Source of the DNA: Ignavibacteriales bacterium | GTDB lineage: Bacteria; Bacteroidota; Ignavibacteria; Ignavibacteriales; Melioribacteraceae | Length of the DNA: 64,000 nucleotides | Assembly: GCA_020635275.1 (NCBI GenBank) | Contig: JACKAA010000001.1 | Location: 62,001 to 126,000, forward strand | Direction of reading: 5' to 3' | Part shown: positions 8,471 through 18,782 of the stretch, piece by piece | How the letters are laid out: each line of letters starts with the position of its first letter | How positions within the stretch are numbered: the first letter of the stretch is position 1 | Notes under the pieces: model-generated | The model's database searches: none | Told to the model about the DNA's origin: nothing | What the model saw: only the letters and a program-made list of their open reading frames with translations | Position numbers and translations under genes: made by a program

Positions 8471-8540
8471 GTCATTCCCGAATGATTTTATCGGGAATCT
8501 ATTATAAAATTTCCTGGATTCCCACTTTCGTGGGAATGAC
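8471..8540. repeat. MITE-like inverted repeat, copy A
   Basis: 70 bases bounded by perfect 9-base terminal inverted repeats GTCATTCCC / GGGAATGAC. Inside are two hairpins: CCCGA...TCGGG at the left and TCCCAC-TTTC-GTGGGA at the right. Related copies lie at 37656-37731 and 48029-48096. It lies in the gap between the Nudix gene and hldD and may end the hldD transcript. Confidence 0.75.
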
Positions 8541-8552
8541 AAAAACGTACTT

Positions 8553-9524
8553 TTAACTTGTTAGTCCTTTCCCTTTCATCAAATATTCTTTTATGTAATC
8601 ACTAACTCCATCTTCAAGAGAAGTGATTTCTTTATCATATCCTACTGATTTAATTTTATCAATGTTAGCCTCAGTAAAATATTGGTATTTTCCTCTTAAA
8701 TTTTCTGGCATATCAATAAATTCAATATTGGGTTCCAAATCCATTGCATTAAAAATTGACGTTACCAAATCGACCCAAGTTCTTGCTTTACCTGTTCCAA
8801 CATTATATAAACCACCATCATTATTTTCTAAAAAATGCAAAGTCATATCAACAGCATCTTTCACATAAATGAAATCACGCATCTGCTTTCCATCATCAAA
8901 CATATCATTGTATGATTTAAAAAGTTTGACTTTCCCGGATTCTTTAATTTGTCCGTAAGCTTTATGGATAACACTTCTCATATCACCTTTATGATATTCA
9001 TTTGGACCGAAAACATTAAAGTATTTTATGCCAACAATTTCATCCAATATTTCTTCCCGTTTTGCCCAAAGATCAAAAAAATGTTTCGAGTAACCATACA
9101 TGTTTAATGGTTTTAATTGATCCAGTTTTTCTTCATCATCCAAATATCCATTTGTTCCATCACCATAAGTTGCCGCACTTGAGGCATAAATAAATCGGGA
9201 ATCTTTTTCTAAACAATATGCTGCAAGATTTTGAGTGTACTTAAAATTATTGTACATCAAATAATCTGCGTCTCTTTCAGTGGTGGAAGAACAAGCTCCC
9301 AAATGCAAAACAGCTTTTATCTGAAATGGAATTCTATCTTCTTTAATTAATTCAATAAATTCTTCTTTGTGATAAAAATCTGCATATTTTAATCCTACTA
9401 AATTTTTCCACTTTTCACTTTCACCAAGATTATCCACAATAATTATATTATCGCTTCCCATTTGATTTAATCGCCAAACAATTGCACTGCCAATAAAGCC
9501 TGCACCACCGGTTACAACTATCAT
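8553..9524 (-). CDS. hldD: ADP-L-glycero-D-manno-heptose 6-epimerase
   Basis: 323 residues, extended short-chain dehydrogenase fold. NADP-binding GGAGFIGS (residues 6-13), the HldD-specific LGACSSTTE (75-83), and the catalytic YxxxK as Y143-GYS-K147. It inverts C6 of ADP-heptose in the last step of lipopolysaccharide inner-core heptose supply, acting in the cytoplasm. Implies a Gram-negative cell with heptose-containing LPS. Other heptose genes are not in the window. Confidence 0.92.
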   Translation of the reverse strand: MIVVTGGAGFIGSAIVWRLNQMGSDNIIIVDNLGESEKWKNLVGLKYADFYHKEEFIELIKEDRIPFQIKAVLHLGACSSTTERDADYLMYNNFKYTQNLAAYCLEKDSRFIYASSAATYGDGTNGYLDDEEKLDQLKPLNMYGYSKHFFDLWAKREEILDEIVGIKYFNVFGPNEYHKGDMRSVIHKAYGQIKESGKVKLFKSYNDMFDDGKQMRDFIYVKDAVDMTLHFLENNDGGLYNVGTGKARTWVDLVTSIFNAMDLEPNIEFIDMPENLRGKYQYFTEANIDKIKSVGYDKEITSLEDGVSDYIKEYLMKGKGLTS

Positions 9525-9623
9525 TTCATCCTCAAATTCAATTATTTATTAAAGAGTAAAGTTATAAAATTTCATTAAATTATATCCTCAAATTCTCGAT
9601 AAATAATAAGAAAGATAGGTTTT

Positions 9624-12600
9624 ATGTTATTCGAACAATTAACTAAAATATTACAAGAAAGAATAATGATCCTCGATGGATCTATGGGTGCATTTCTCCA
9701 ACAATTTAAATTAACTGAAGAAGATTTTAGGGGTGAGAAATTTAAAGATCATAAATCTCCTTTAAAAGGAAATAATGATATTCTTTCTATTACTCAGCCA
9801 GAAATAATTAAGAAAGTTCACCGATCTTATCTTGAAGCTGGTGCTGATATAATTGAGACTAATACTTTTAATGGTACTTCAATTTCTCAAGAAGATTATA
9901 AAACACAAAATTACGTTTATGAAATTAATTTTGAATCAGCTAAAATTGCCAAAGAATGTGTAAATAATTTTTTGAAAATAGATTCATCAAAACCAAGATT
10001 TGTCGCTGGAGCAATTGGACCGACAAATAAAACTCTTTCAATGTCTTCCAAAGTTGAAGATCCCGGAGCGAGAGATTTAACTTTTGATCAAATGAAAGAT
10101 TCTTATTATGATCAGGTTAGAGGATTAGTTGATGGCGGTGTAGATATTTTACTAGTTGAAACAATTACAGATACATTAAATGCAAAGTCAGCACTTTCTG
10201 CGATTCAGCAATATTATAAAGAAAAAAACATTGCACTTCCAATTATGATCTCAGGAACAATTGTTGACCAAAGCGGCAGAACTTTATCTGGACAAACATT
10301 CGAAGCTTTCTGGCACTCGATTTCTCATACTCCAAATTTATTAAGTGTTGGATTAAATTGTTCATTAGGTCCATCACAAATGAAACCTTTTATTGAAGAG
10401 ATTTCTGAATTAGCAAGCTGCTTTGTAAGCATTTATCCAAATGCCGGTTTGCCAAATGAATTTGGGCATTATGATGAAACACCTGAGCAAATGTTTAAGG
10501 TTCTTTCTGAATATGCAAAATACGGAACGTTTAATATTGTTGGGGGCTGCTGCGGAACTACTCCAGAACACATTAAGTCATTTTCAGAAATTGCAAAATT
10601 ATTTAAACCAAGAATTCCTAAAGAAAAAAACACCTTGCTTTCTTTAAGCGGATTGGAACCTTTAGTTGTAAGACCAGATTCTAATTTTATAAACATTGGT
10701 GAGCGCACTAATGTTATGGGTTCTAAAAAGTTTGCTCGTTTGATAAAAGAAGATAATTTTGCAGAAGCATTAAGTGTTGCTCGAGATCAAGTTGAGAATG
10801 GAGCTCAAGTTATTGATATAAACATGGATGATGCAATGATTGATGCTGAAACTTCTATCACCAAATTTATAAATCTAATTACATCTGAGCCTGATATTGC
10901 TAAAGTTCCAATAATGCTAGATTCATCAAAGTGGTCAGTTATTGAAGCCGGATTGAAATGTTTGCAAGGGAAAGGAATTGTAAATTCAATTAGCTTAAAA
11001 GAAGGTGAAGAAGTTTTTAAAGATCACGCACAAAAAATATTAAACTATGGTGCAGCAGCAATTGTTATGGCTTTTGATGAAAAAGGTCAGGCAGATACTT
11101 ATGAAAGAAAAATTGAAATTTGTGAACGTGCGTATAAAATTTTAACCGAAGAAATTAATTTCCCCGCAGAAGATATAATTTTTGACCCAAATATTTTTGC
11201 CGTTGCAACCGGAATTGAAGAACATAATAATTATTCAGTTGATTTTATAAACGCAACAAAATGGATAAAAGAAAATCTTCAATATGCAAAAATTTCTGGC
11301 GGCGTGAGCAATGTTTCATTTTCCTTTAGAGGAAATAATACTGTTCGAGAAGCCATGCACTCAGCATTTCTTTACCATGCTATAAAAGCCGGAATGGATA
11401 TGGGAATTGTTAATGCTGGTCAGTTAGAAATTTATGAAGAGATTCCCAAAGACTTATTAGAAAAAGTTGAAGACGTTCTACTAAATAGAAAACCAGACGC
11501 AACAGAAAAGTTAATTGAATTTGCAGAAACTATTCAGCAAAAAGGTAAGAAAGAAGTAAAAACTGAAGAATGGAGAAACGATTCGGCAATCAATAGATTA
11601 ATTCATTCGCTTGTGAAAGGAATTGATACTTATATAAATGAGGATGTTGAAGAAGCCAGAAAAGAAATAAATTCACCTCTTCAAGTAATTGAGGGTCCGT
11701 TAATGGATGGGATGAATAAAGTTGGTGATTTGTTTGGTTCGGGTAAAATGTTTCTACCCCAAGTTGTAAAAAGTGCACGAGTAATGAAAAAAGCTGTGGC
11801 AATTTTAACTCCATATATTGAAGCTGAACAAACTGCCGGTGAAGTTAAAAAAGCCGGAAAGATACTGTTGGCAACTGTAAAAGGCGATGTTCATGATATT
11901 GGTAAAAATATTGTAAGTGTTGTTTTAAGCTGTAACAATTATGAAATTATTGATCTAGGTGTTATGGTTCCATCCGAAAAAATACTTTCTACAGCAAAAG
12001 ATAAAAATGTTGATATGATTGGCTTGAGCGGATTGATAACTCCATCACTTGAAGAAATGGTTCACGTTGCAAAAGAAATGGAAAGAGAGAATTTTAAAAT
12101 TCCATTGCTTATTGGCGGAGCTACAACCTCTAAAGTTCATACTGCAGTTAAGATTGATGAAAATTATTCGGGTGATGTTGTTCATGTTCATGATGCTTCA
12201 AAAGCTGTAACTGTTGCTGGTAAATTGTTAAATGAATCATCTCAAAAAGATTTTATGAATGATATTAAAAATGAATATGATCGTTTAAGAGAAAACCACA
12301 ATAAGAAATACTCTTCCAAAAATTATATTTCACTTGAGGAAGCAAGAAATAATAAACTTCAAATTGATTGGAAAAATCAAAAAATTGCTAAACCTAATTT
12401 TTTAGGAATTCAAACTCTTAAGAATTATTCTCTTGAAGAAATTAAAAAATATATTGATTGGACACCATTCTTTATCGCTTGGGAAATGAAAGGTAAATAT
12501 CCTACAATTTTTGAAAATGAAATTTATGGTGAAGAAGCCAAAAAACTTTTTAATGATGCTCAAATAATTCTAAATAAAATTGTAGATGAAAATTTACTTA

Positions 12601-13289
12601 CAGCCAATGCTGTTTATGGAATTTTCCCAGCAAATAGTTTTAATGATGGTATTCAACTTTATTATGATGAAAGTAGAGAAAATATAAAAACTGTTTTGCA
12701 TACATTAAGACAGCAAGAAGATAAATCGGCCAACCTAGCTTTAGCTGATTTTATTGCTCCTAAAAATTCCGGAATTGATGATTACATTGGTGCCTTCGCA
12801 GTTACAACCGGAATTGGCGTAAATGAGTTAGTAAAAGAATTTGAAGAAAATCATGATGACTATAATGCAATAATGGTTAAAGCTATTGCTGATAGATTAG
12901 CAGAAGCTTTTACTGAATTACTCCATGAGAAAATTAGAAAAGAAATTTGGGGATATGTCTCAAACGAAAATTTTGAGAACTCAGATTTAATTTCCGAAAA
13001 ATATCAAGGAATTCGTCCGGCTCCGGGCTATCCGGCACAACCGGATCATACAGAAAAAATTGCACTTTTCAATTTGTTAGATGTAGAAAATTCAATTGGA
13101 ATTTCACTAACAGAAAGTTTGGCTATGGACCCGGCTGCTTCCGTTTGCGGACTATATTTTGCAAATCCGGAGGCTAAATATTTTAACGTTGGCAAACTCA
13201 GCAAAGATCAAATTGAAGATTACGCAAAACGTAAAAATATGACTTTTGCAGAAATTGAAAAATGGTTAGCACCAAATTTGAGATACTGA
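9624..13289 (+). CDS. metH: Cobalamin-dependent methionine synthase
   Basis: 1221 residues, full four-module MetH. Homocysteine domain with zinc cysteines C246, C309 and C310; methyltetrahydrofolate (pterin) domain from about residue 345 (FINIGERTNVMGSKKF); cobalamin cap and binding domains with the cobalt-ligand motif D755-x-H757-x2-G760; and the C-terminal AdoMet reactivation domain (RPAPGYPAQPDH). Transfers methyl from 5-methyl-THF to homocysteine. No MetF beside it. The 99-base upstream gap is too short for, and shows no sign of, a cobalamin or SAM riboswitch. Confidence 0.96.
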   Translation: MLFEQLTKILQERIMILDGSMGAFLQQFKLTEEDFRGEKFKDHKSPLKGNNDILSITQPEIIKKVHRSYLEAGADIIETNTFNGTSISQEDYKTQNYVYEINFESAKIAKECVNNFLKIDSSKPRFVAGAIGPTNKTLSMSSKVEDPGARDLTFDQMKDSYYDQVRGLVDGGVDILLVETITDTLNAKSALSAIQQYYKEKNIALPIMISGTIVDQSGRTLSGQTFEAFWHSISHTPNLLSVGLNCSLGPSQMKPFIEEISELASCFVSIYPNAGLPNEFGHYDETPEQMFKVLSEYAKYGTFNIVGGCCGTTPEHIKSFSEIAKLFKPRIPKEKNTLLSLSGLEPLVVRPDSNFINIGERTNVMGSKKFARLIKEDNFAEALSVARDQVENGAQVIDINMDDAMIDAETSITKFINLITSEPDIAKVPIMLDSSKWSVIEAGLKCLQGKGIVNSISLKEGEEVFKDHAQKILNYGAAAIVMAFDEKGQADTYERKIEICERAYKILTEEINFPAEDIIFDPNIFAVATGIEEHNNYSVDFINATKWIKENLQYAKISGGVSNVSFSFRGNNTVREAMHSAFLYHAIKAGMDMGIVNAGQLEIYEEIPKDLLEKVEDVLLNRKPDATEKLIEFAETIQQKGKKEVKTEEWRNDSAINRLIHSLVKGIDTYINEDVEEARKEINSPLQVIEGPLMDGMNKVGDLFGSGKMFLPQVVKSARVMKKAVAILTPYIEAEQTAGEVKKAGKILLATVKGDVHDIGKNIVSVVLSCNNYEIIDLGVMVPSEKILSTAKDKNVDMIGLSGLITPSLEEMVHVAKEMERENFKIPLLIGGATTSKVHTAVKIDENYSGDVVHVHDASKAVTVAGKLLNESSQKDFMNDIKNEYDRLRENHNKKYSSKNYISLEEARNNKLQIDWKNQKIAKPNFLGIQTLKNYSLEEIKKYIDWTPFFIAWEMKGKYPTIFENEIYGEEAKKLFNDAQIILNKIVDENLLTANAVYGIFPANSFNDGIQLYYDESRENIKTVLHTLRQQEDKSANLALADFIAPKNSGIDDYIGAFAVTTGIGVNELVKEFEENHDDYNAIMVKAIADRLAEAFTELLHEKIRKEIWGYVSNENFENSDLISEKYQGIRPAPGYPAQPDHTEKIALFNLLDVENSIGISLTESLAMDPAASVCGLYFANPEAKYFNVGKLSKDQIEDYAKRKNMTFAEIEKWLAPNLRY

Positions 13290-13305
13290 CAATTTATAAT
13301 TTTTA

Positions 13306-15171
13306 TTATTCAGTTAATCTAATTTTTATTTCACCCTTACCGGTTTCTAATGTCCATACTGGAATTCGCAATTCAATTCGTTTTAATCCTTCGATTTGAC
13401 GATCAAGTTTCAATGGAGCAGGATCCAATGAAATTACAGAGAAAGTCAAATTAGGATGTGAAATATTTTCAATTCTTAATTCTTTACTGTCTTGATGCAA
13501 AATTGCTCCACCTTGAATTATTTCGACATCGGCAGTAGTAATTAATTGCCAAGTAATAGTTTCTGTAGTTTGTGAAATTTCAAATTGATCCGTAATTAGA
13601 AGCGAAGTAGGACTATCTTTTTCAAAACTTCTAATTGCTTTTTTTAGGTTTTTACCATAAACTTCTGTTAAATCAAAAGAGGCAGAAGGATTTATCCTAT
13701 CTTCAAAAGTCAACAACGGTGCAAAACCTTCATTTATAAATAATTGATTGTTAACAGAAATAGTACTATGTCCAAAATTATTTTTAGTAATCAATGTCCA
13801 TCTTTGACAATTCTGATCTTTGCACCATAGATCGAAACCGGTTTTTTCTAATTCATAATAACTTTGGTTTCCCGGATCAACTACCCATCGTACCCCATTT
13901 AATTCAAAAACAAATGATCCGGCATCCATATTTCCATGATTGTTAGTTGCTTTTCCTCCCTTGCCTCCAAAATAATAATGATGCTGATCATTTTCACCGC
14001 CATTAAAAATTACAATCGGATTGTCACCTTCACCTTTCCATGCAGTAGGAAATGCTTCTTTATTTTTAGGTTCAAATTGAGAAATCCATACTAATGCAGG
14101 TGCCGCTAACCGAGGCAAATTTGTCATTTCTTCAGCCGGAAGTAAGAACCGTTCTTTTTCAAAAAAAATTTCTTTCCCCATTCTAGAAGCAAACCAAGCT
14201 AAATTGAAGTTGCCAATATTATTACGTCCATCGCCACAATCTGAAAAATTAAAATACATGCCAGAAGGAGCATCACAAAGAACTTTAAAATATGCACTTT
14301 TAAGAAATCCAGGAAAGTCAGATAAATCAAAATCTGCATTAAATGCACTTTTTAACATCTCAATAGTAATTATTGTGTAACTTGTTCCATAATCCCAATA
14401 AGTTGATCCCTCTGGATAAACTCCATCTGGATTATACTTGACAAGTGCATGAGGCATTCCTTCTAATGAACGATTAATAGTTTTTGCTGCTAGTTCAGGA
14501 TCTTTCTCAGCAATAGCAATTGAAGCCGCAATCATTCCACCATTGCATACTTGATTCCAATTATGAGTTCCATTAATCCATCCCTGAGGTTTTTCATAAC
14601 TTGGATTAATACCTTTTTCGATTAAGGCATTTAGTGCCAATTCTTTTGTTGAATCAGGTAAATCACCTGCAGTCCAATCAAGGGCAAAAGCTACCGCAGT
14701 TGACATTTCTGCCACATCGAGATAATGAGATGGATTCCAATCACTAAATTTACAAACAGTTACTAATTCATCATTTATTCTTTTAAGAATCTTTGAATCT
14801 TTTTCCATCATATAGATAACACCAAACAATGTCGTACGATTCAACATTTCTCTTGATACACTTAGCAGCCTTTTTCCGGTTAATTTGCGCTCTAAAAAAG
14901 GTTCATCAAGAATTTTTTCAACATTTATTTTAAATGCTTCATACAAATTTTTAATTACTGGATCCGTGTCTAGTTTACTTCTAATTTCTTTTTTATTTGT
15001 CGTATTAAAAATTAATCGCGGTTGAGTTTTTGTTAAATTATTTTTCATGTACTCAACAGTAAATGGTTTATTTAATTTAGTGAGATCATCTTCTGCACAA
15101 TTTATTGTATCTGGAAAAATACACAGTTGTATTAAAAGTGATAAAACTAATAATGGTTTTGAAATTTTCAT
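13306..15171 (-). CDS. Heparinase II/III family polysaccharide lyase-like protein, secreted
   Basis: 621 residues with an N-terminal signal peptide ending near INCAE. An (alpha/alpha) toroid part (residues ~60-380, with NGTHNWNQVCNGGM and WDYGTSYTIITIEM) is followed by a beta-sandwich heparinase II/III-like domain (HGNMDAGSFVFELNGVRW, WVVDPGNQSYY). Such enzymes cleave uronic-acid polysaccharides (alginate, heparin-like) by elimination. Substrate not predictable. Single-gene unit convergent with metH (16-base gap). A GH88 enzyme that would process unsaturated products is at 34735. Confidence 0.82.
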   Translation of the reverse strand: MKISKPLLVLSLLIQLCIFPDTINCAEDDLTKLNKPFTVEYMKNNLTKTQPRLIFNTTNKKEIRSKLDTDPVIKNLYEAFKINVEKILDEPFLERKLTGKRLLSVSREMLNRTTLFGVIYMMEKDSKILKRINDELVTVCKFSDWNPSHYLDVAEMSTAVAFALDWTAGDLPDSTKELALNALIEKGINPSYEKPQGWINGTHNWNQVCNGGMIAASIAIAEKDPELAAKTINRSLEGMPHALVKYNPDGVYPEGSTYWDYGTSYTIITIEMLKSAFNADFDLSDFPGFLKSAYFKVLCDAPSGMYFNFSDCGDGRNNIGNFNLAWFASRMGKEIFFEKERFLLPAEEMTNLPRLAAPALVWISQFEPKNKEAFPTAWKGEGDNPIVIFNGGENDQHHYYFGGKGGKATNNHGNMDAGSFVFELNGVRWVVDPGNQSYYELEKTGFDLWCKDQNCQRWTLITKNNFGHSTISVNNQLFINEGFAPLLTFEDRINPSASFDLTEVYGKNLKKAIRSFEKDSPTSLLITDQFEISQTTETITWQLITTADVEIIQGGAILHQDSKELRIENISHPNLTFSVISLDPAPLKLDRQIEGLKRIELRIPVWTLETGKGEIKIRLTE

Positions 15172-15438
15172 TTTGGTCTGCTTTTAGTTATTCAAAATAA
15201 TTTTAATCAAAATACAAGTATTTTTATCTAGATTCTACAATAAATGTTTTAGTTACGTAAAATATTCCATTTTGTGATAAATTTTATCTTTCAATTTTAC
15301 ATGTAATATTTACTTAAATTATTTGTTTATTTCATTATTGCTTCTTATTTACACTTTATCTCTGTGGCTTAATTGTTGCTACATTATAATAAGTTTAAAT
15401 TATTTAATAATATAATTTATCCTATTTATGAGGTAACA

Positions 15439-16599
15439 ATGAAAAGTTTACTACAGACATTTTTTATTTTCTTCACTCTATTTTCCATTTCAATTTTTGC
15501 CCAGCAAAAAATTATTAATCATAATTGTACTGATATTTCTCAAATTCCCGAATCCGCAATAATTCAAGCAAAAGAACAATTGCACATTGCATACGGACAT
15601 ACTTCGCATGGAAGCCAAATTACAACTGGCATGAGTAGTTTAGATAATTTTATGGGTGGAACCGGTTTATACAATTGGCATGATGGAATTGAAGATGGAT
15701 CATTAGATTTAGATGATTATTTTGTCAGTGGTGATTTAGGAAATCCAGATAGGACAACATGGGCTGAACGAACCAGAGAATATCTAAACAACTCAAATAA
15801 TTCTGATGTAAATGTAGTCATGTGGTCATGGTGCGGTCAAGCAAGTAGTGCTACTATTGAAGATATTAACACTTATCTTAATTTAATGACTGAACTGGAA
15901 AATAATTACCCCGGATTGACATTTGTTTACATGACTGGTCATTTGGACGGAAGCGGGTTGGATGGAAATTTACATTTAAGAAATGAACAAATCAGAAATT
16001 TCTGCAAAGCAAATAATAAATATTTATTCGATTTTGCAGATATTGAATGTTACGATCCGGATGGAAATTATTATGGTGATAAAAATCCAACAGATGCTTG
16101 CAATTATAATGATAACGGTACATCAAGAAATTGGGCTGTTGAATGGCAAGATAACCACACTGAAGGAGTTGATTGGTATAATTGTTCTTCTGCTCATTCT
16201 GAACCATTAAATGCAAATCAAAAAGCTTATGCAGCTTGGTGGCTTTGGGCATCAATTGCTGGATGGGAAAGTGGAGTTGCAAATGTTGATTATCATTCAA
16301 TTCCAATTAATATTGAATTAGCTAACAATTATCCAAATCCATTTAATCCAATAACAATAATCCCATTTTCAATTTCAGCTACTAATGATAATCAATCTGA
16401 ATTTGCACAAGGAATAAATGTAAGCATTAAAGTGTACAATATTCTTGGCAGTGAAGTTGCAAATTTATTGCATGAACGTATAAATCCAGGTAAGTATGAA
16501 ATAAAATTTGATGCCGGTTCATTATCAAGCGGAATTTATTATTATACTCTCACAACTGGCAATTTTACTCAAACAAAGAGAATGATTTTAATGAAATAA
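15439..16599 (+). CDS. Secreted T9SS cargo, possible SGNH-like hydrolase
   Basis: 386 residues from the ATG at 15439, chosen over an in-frame upstream TTG because GAGGT precedes it and it starts a clean signal peptide (cleavage after IFAQ). The middle domain has AYGHTSHGSQITTGM near residue 50 and ends with SAHSEPLNANQKAYAAWW, reminiscent of SGNH-type hydrolases with a serine early and a histidine late, but the family is not firmly recognised. The last ~90 residues are a type IX secretion sorting domain starting at Y298-PNPFNP and ending KRMILMK. Exported across the outer membrane by T9SS. Confidence 0.75.
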   Translation: MKSLLQTFFIFFTLFSISIFAQQKIINHNCTDISQIPESAIIQAKEQLHIAYGHTSHGSQITTGMSSLDNFMGGTGLYNWHDGIEDGSLDLDDYFVSGDLGNPDRTTWAERTREYLNNSNNSDVNVVMWSWCGQASSATIEDINTYLNLMTELENNYPGLTFVYMTGHLDGSGLDGNLHLRNEQIRNFCKANNKYLFDFADIECYDPDGNYYGDKNPTDACNYNDNGTSRNWAVEWQDNHTEGVDWYNCSSAHSEPLNANQKAYAAWWLWASIAGWESGVANVDYHSIPINIELANNYPNPFNPITIIPFSISATNDNQSEFAQGINVSIKVYNILGSEVANLLHERINPGKYEIKFDAGSLSSGIYYYTLTTGNFTQTKRMILMK

Positions 16600-16641
16600 T
16601 TTTAAATGATATGATCTTCTGAGACCGTATCTTTTAATAAA

Positions 16642-17487
16642 TTAGGTTTTCTCTTTTTCTTGAGTATCTTCAAAACTTTTTTCATACTGACGTTTTGCTT
16701 TTTGACTCATACCCATACTTGAAAAACCTCCATCATGGAATAAGTTCTGCATTGTAACTTTCTTTGTCAAGTCAGAAAATAGCGTTACACAATAATCAGC
16801 ACATTCATCTGCAGTAGCATTCCCTAATGGCGACATTCGATCAGTAAAATCAAATAATGAATCAAATGCATCAATTCTACTGCCAGCAGTAGTTCTAGTT
16901 GGCGATTGAGAAATTGTATTAATTCTAATAAACTTTTCTCTTCCATAAATGTATCCAAAACTTCTAGCAATTGATTCTAATATTGCTTTTGCATCTGCCA
17001 TATCATTATAGAGATCAAGCGTGCGTTGAGCTGCAATATAAGATAATGCGACGACAGAACCCCATTCATTTATTGCATCATAATTACGGCAAGTTTGTAA
17101 AATTTTATGTAAAGATAATGCAGATATATCTAACGTTTTTAAGAAATTTGCATAATTAATATTATCATAAGGAATATCTTTTCTTACATTTGGTGACATT
17201 CCAATAGAATGAAGTATAAAATCAAATTTACCGCCAAATTGTTCCATAGAATTTTTAATTAATTTTTCAATATCATCTAAACTTGTAACATCGCAAGATA
17301 TTACTGCGGCATTTAGCTTTTTTGCTAATTTATCTATTTCTCCCATTCTAATTGCAAATGGAGCATTTGTTAAAACAATTTCAGCACCTTCATCATAAGC
17401 TCTTTCTGCAACTTTCCACGCAATTGAGCTTTCATTTAATGCACCGAATATTATTCCTTTTTTACCTTTTAGTAAATTGTATGACAT
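16642..17487 (-). CDS. fabI: Enoyl-[acyl-carrier-protein] reductase (NADH)
   Basis: 281 residues from the ATG at 17487 (GGAT/AGAG upstream; an ATG 12 codons earlier is less likely). FabI family: cofactor loop GALNESSIAW (15-24), HSIGMSP, and the active site Y150...Y160-x6-K167. Performs the last reduction in each round of type II fatty acid elongation. The segment SYIAAQRTLDLYNDMADAK differs from the usual SY..ER..PNYNVMGVAK, so it is a divergent FabI with all catalytic residues. A charged tail (KSFEDTQEKEKT) extends beyond the usual end. Confidence 0.88.
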   Translation of the reverse strand: MSYNLLKGKKGIIFGALNESSIAWKVAERAYDEGAEIVLTNAPFAIRMGEIDKLAKKLNAAVISCDVTSLDDIEKLIKNSMEQFGGKFDFILHSIGMSPNVRKDIPYDNINYANFLKTLDISALSLHKILQTCRNYDAINEWGSVVALSYIAAQRTLDLYNDMADAKAILESIARSFGYIYGREKFIRINTISQSPTRTTAGSRIDAFDSLFDFTDRMSPLGNATADECADYCVTLFSDLTKKVTMQNLFHDGGFSSMGMSQKAKRQYEKSFEDTQEKEKT

Positions 17488-17763
17488 AGCTCTTATAATC
17501 CTTTTTCTATTTTTTTTATACAATTGATTTAAAAATCAAATTCAATATTCTAATACTATCTAAAGTGATTTTTATTTTTTAATGATACAGTATTATACAC
17601 AAATAATAAAATGAAAAAAATATTTCTTTTTAGATTTTGACTTATTTGATAGAATTATAGAATAATTTTACATAATTACTTTTAATTTTTAAAATGTTAA
17701 TAAGTTTTAAAAACTGAAGACTAAGAATTTAATTTAAAGAAGTTTTTAACGTTTTGTTAGAAA

Positions 17764-18621
17764 TTATTCAACAAGTTTCATTATTCTATTTACCCTTACT
17801 GAACTGAATAATTCAAACGGTTTTGTAAAAGGAATGTTAGAATCCCATGACCAGAAAATAATTATGGGAGTTCCAACAATATTTTCACGCGGAACAAATC
17901 CCCAAAATCTGCTATCGTAACTATCATCTCTATTATCACCAACCATAAAATAATAATCTTGTTTTAGTATATACTCATTAGATTTTTCTCCATCAATAAG
18001 AATATTTCCATCTTCAATGGTGACAACTTCCCTATCAAATTCTCTGTCAATAATTGTCTTCCAATCGTTAATATTTCCTTTAGTCAAAATAATTTTATCG
18101 CCTTTTTTAGGAATTACTAACGGACCATAATTATCTTCATTCCACTTTTGAGATTGAGGAAAAATTCTATTGTTTTTCATTCCTTCATTTTTAATTTGCA
18201 TTGTTTGATAAAGAATATTAGCAGGAATTGGTGATCGTTTACTATTTACAAACACAACTTTATTTTTTATTTCAATAGTATCTCCGGGTAAAGCCAAACA
18301 CCTTTTTACCCAAAATTCAACTGCATCATCTTTTAACTGAAATTGATCTCCAGGAAATCTAAAAACAATTATTTCATTCCTCTTTGGTTCACGAAGTGCG
18401 GGAAATCTATAATGTGGAAGCTCAATATTTGTAAAAGGAATATACGACGGAGTTGAAGCCCCAAATACAAATTTATTAATAAAAAGTCTGTCACCAACTA
18501 AAATGGTTTTTTCCATTGAAGGCGTTGGTACAATAGAACCTTCAATAAATGCAGATGTAACAAAAACAAAAATTATTACTGTTAATAGCAAACTTCTAGA
18601 TTGTTTTAAAATATTTTTCAT
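17764..18621 (-). CDS. lepB: Signal peptidase I
   Basis: 285 residues. N-terminal membrane helix (10-26), catalytic serine S35 in VPTPSME, catalytic lysine K106 in VKRCLALPGD, and the box E motif MVGDNRDDSYDSRFWG. Cleaves signal peptides of Sec/Tat exported proteins on the outer face of the inner membrane. It carries an insert between boxes D and E (about 60 residues), common in Bacteroidota enzymes. Monocistronic; 240-base gap to fabI holds no feature I can recognise. Confidence 0.93.
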   Translation of the reverse strand: MKNILKQSRSLLLTVIIFVFVTSAFIEGSIVPTPSMEKTILVGDRLFINKFVFGASTPSYIPFTNIELPHYRFPALREPKRNEIIVFRFPGDQFQLKDDAVEFWVKRCLALPGDTIEIKNKVVFVNSKRSPIPANILYQTMQIKNEGMKNNRIFPQSQKWNEDNYGPLVIPKKGDKIILTKGNINDWKTIIDREFDREVVTIEDGNILIDGEKSNEYILKQDYYFMVGDNRDDSYDSRFWGFVPRENIVGTPIIIFWSWDSNIPFTKPFELFSSVRVNRIMKLVE

Positions 18622-18730
18622 TTATATCCTAATAAATTATTGCATATATATTTTGACGATATAAATTAGGAATTGGTTCTTTTAAATATCATTGGGGAAA
18701 AATATTTGCCCTAGCTAAAATATCTTAAAC

Positions 18731-18746
18731 TACGAAACTTTTCGTA
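18731..18746. promoter_or_regulatory. Dyad TACGAAA-CT-TTTCGTA, candidate BlaI-type operator
   Basis: A perfect 7+7 inverted repeat with a 2-base centre, 37 bases upstream of the BlaI-family start. BlaI/MecI repressors bind dyads of this size (TACA/TGTA outer half-sites are known), and autoregulation is typical. A further half-like CGTC follows at 18755. Confidence 0.5.
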
Positions 18747-18782
18747 ATTTGATTCGTCATAATTTATGGGAATGGAGGAAAA

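Noticed and set aside
9525..9623. Cobalamin or SAM riboswitch before metH
   Set aside because: Only 99 bases, no recognisable stems or conserved boxes.
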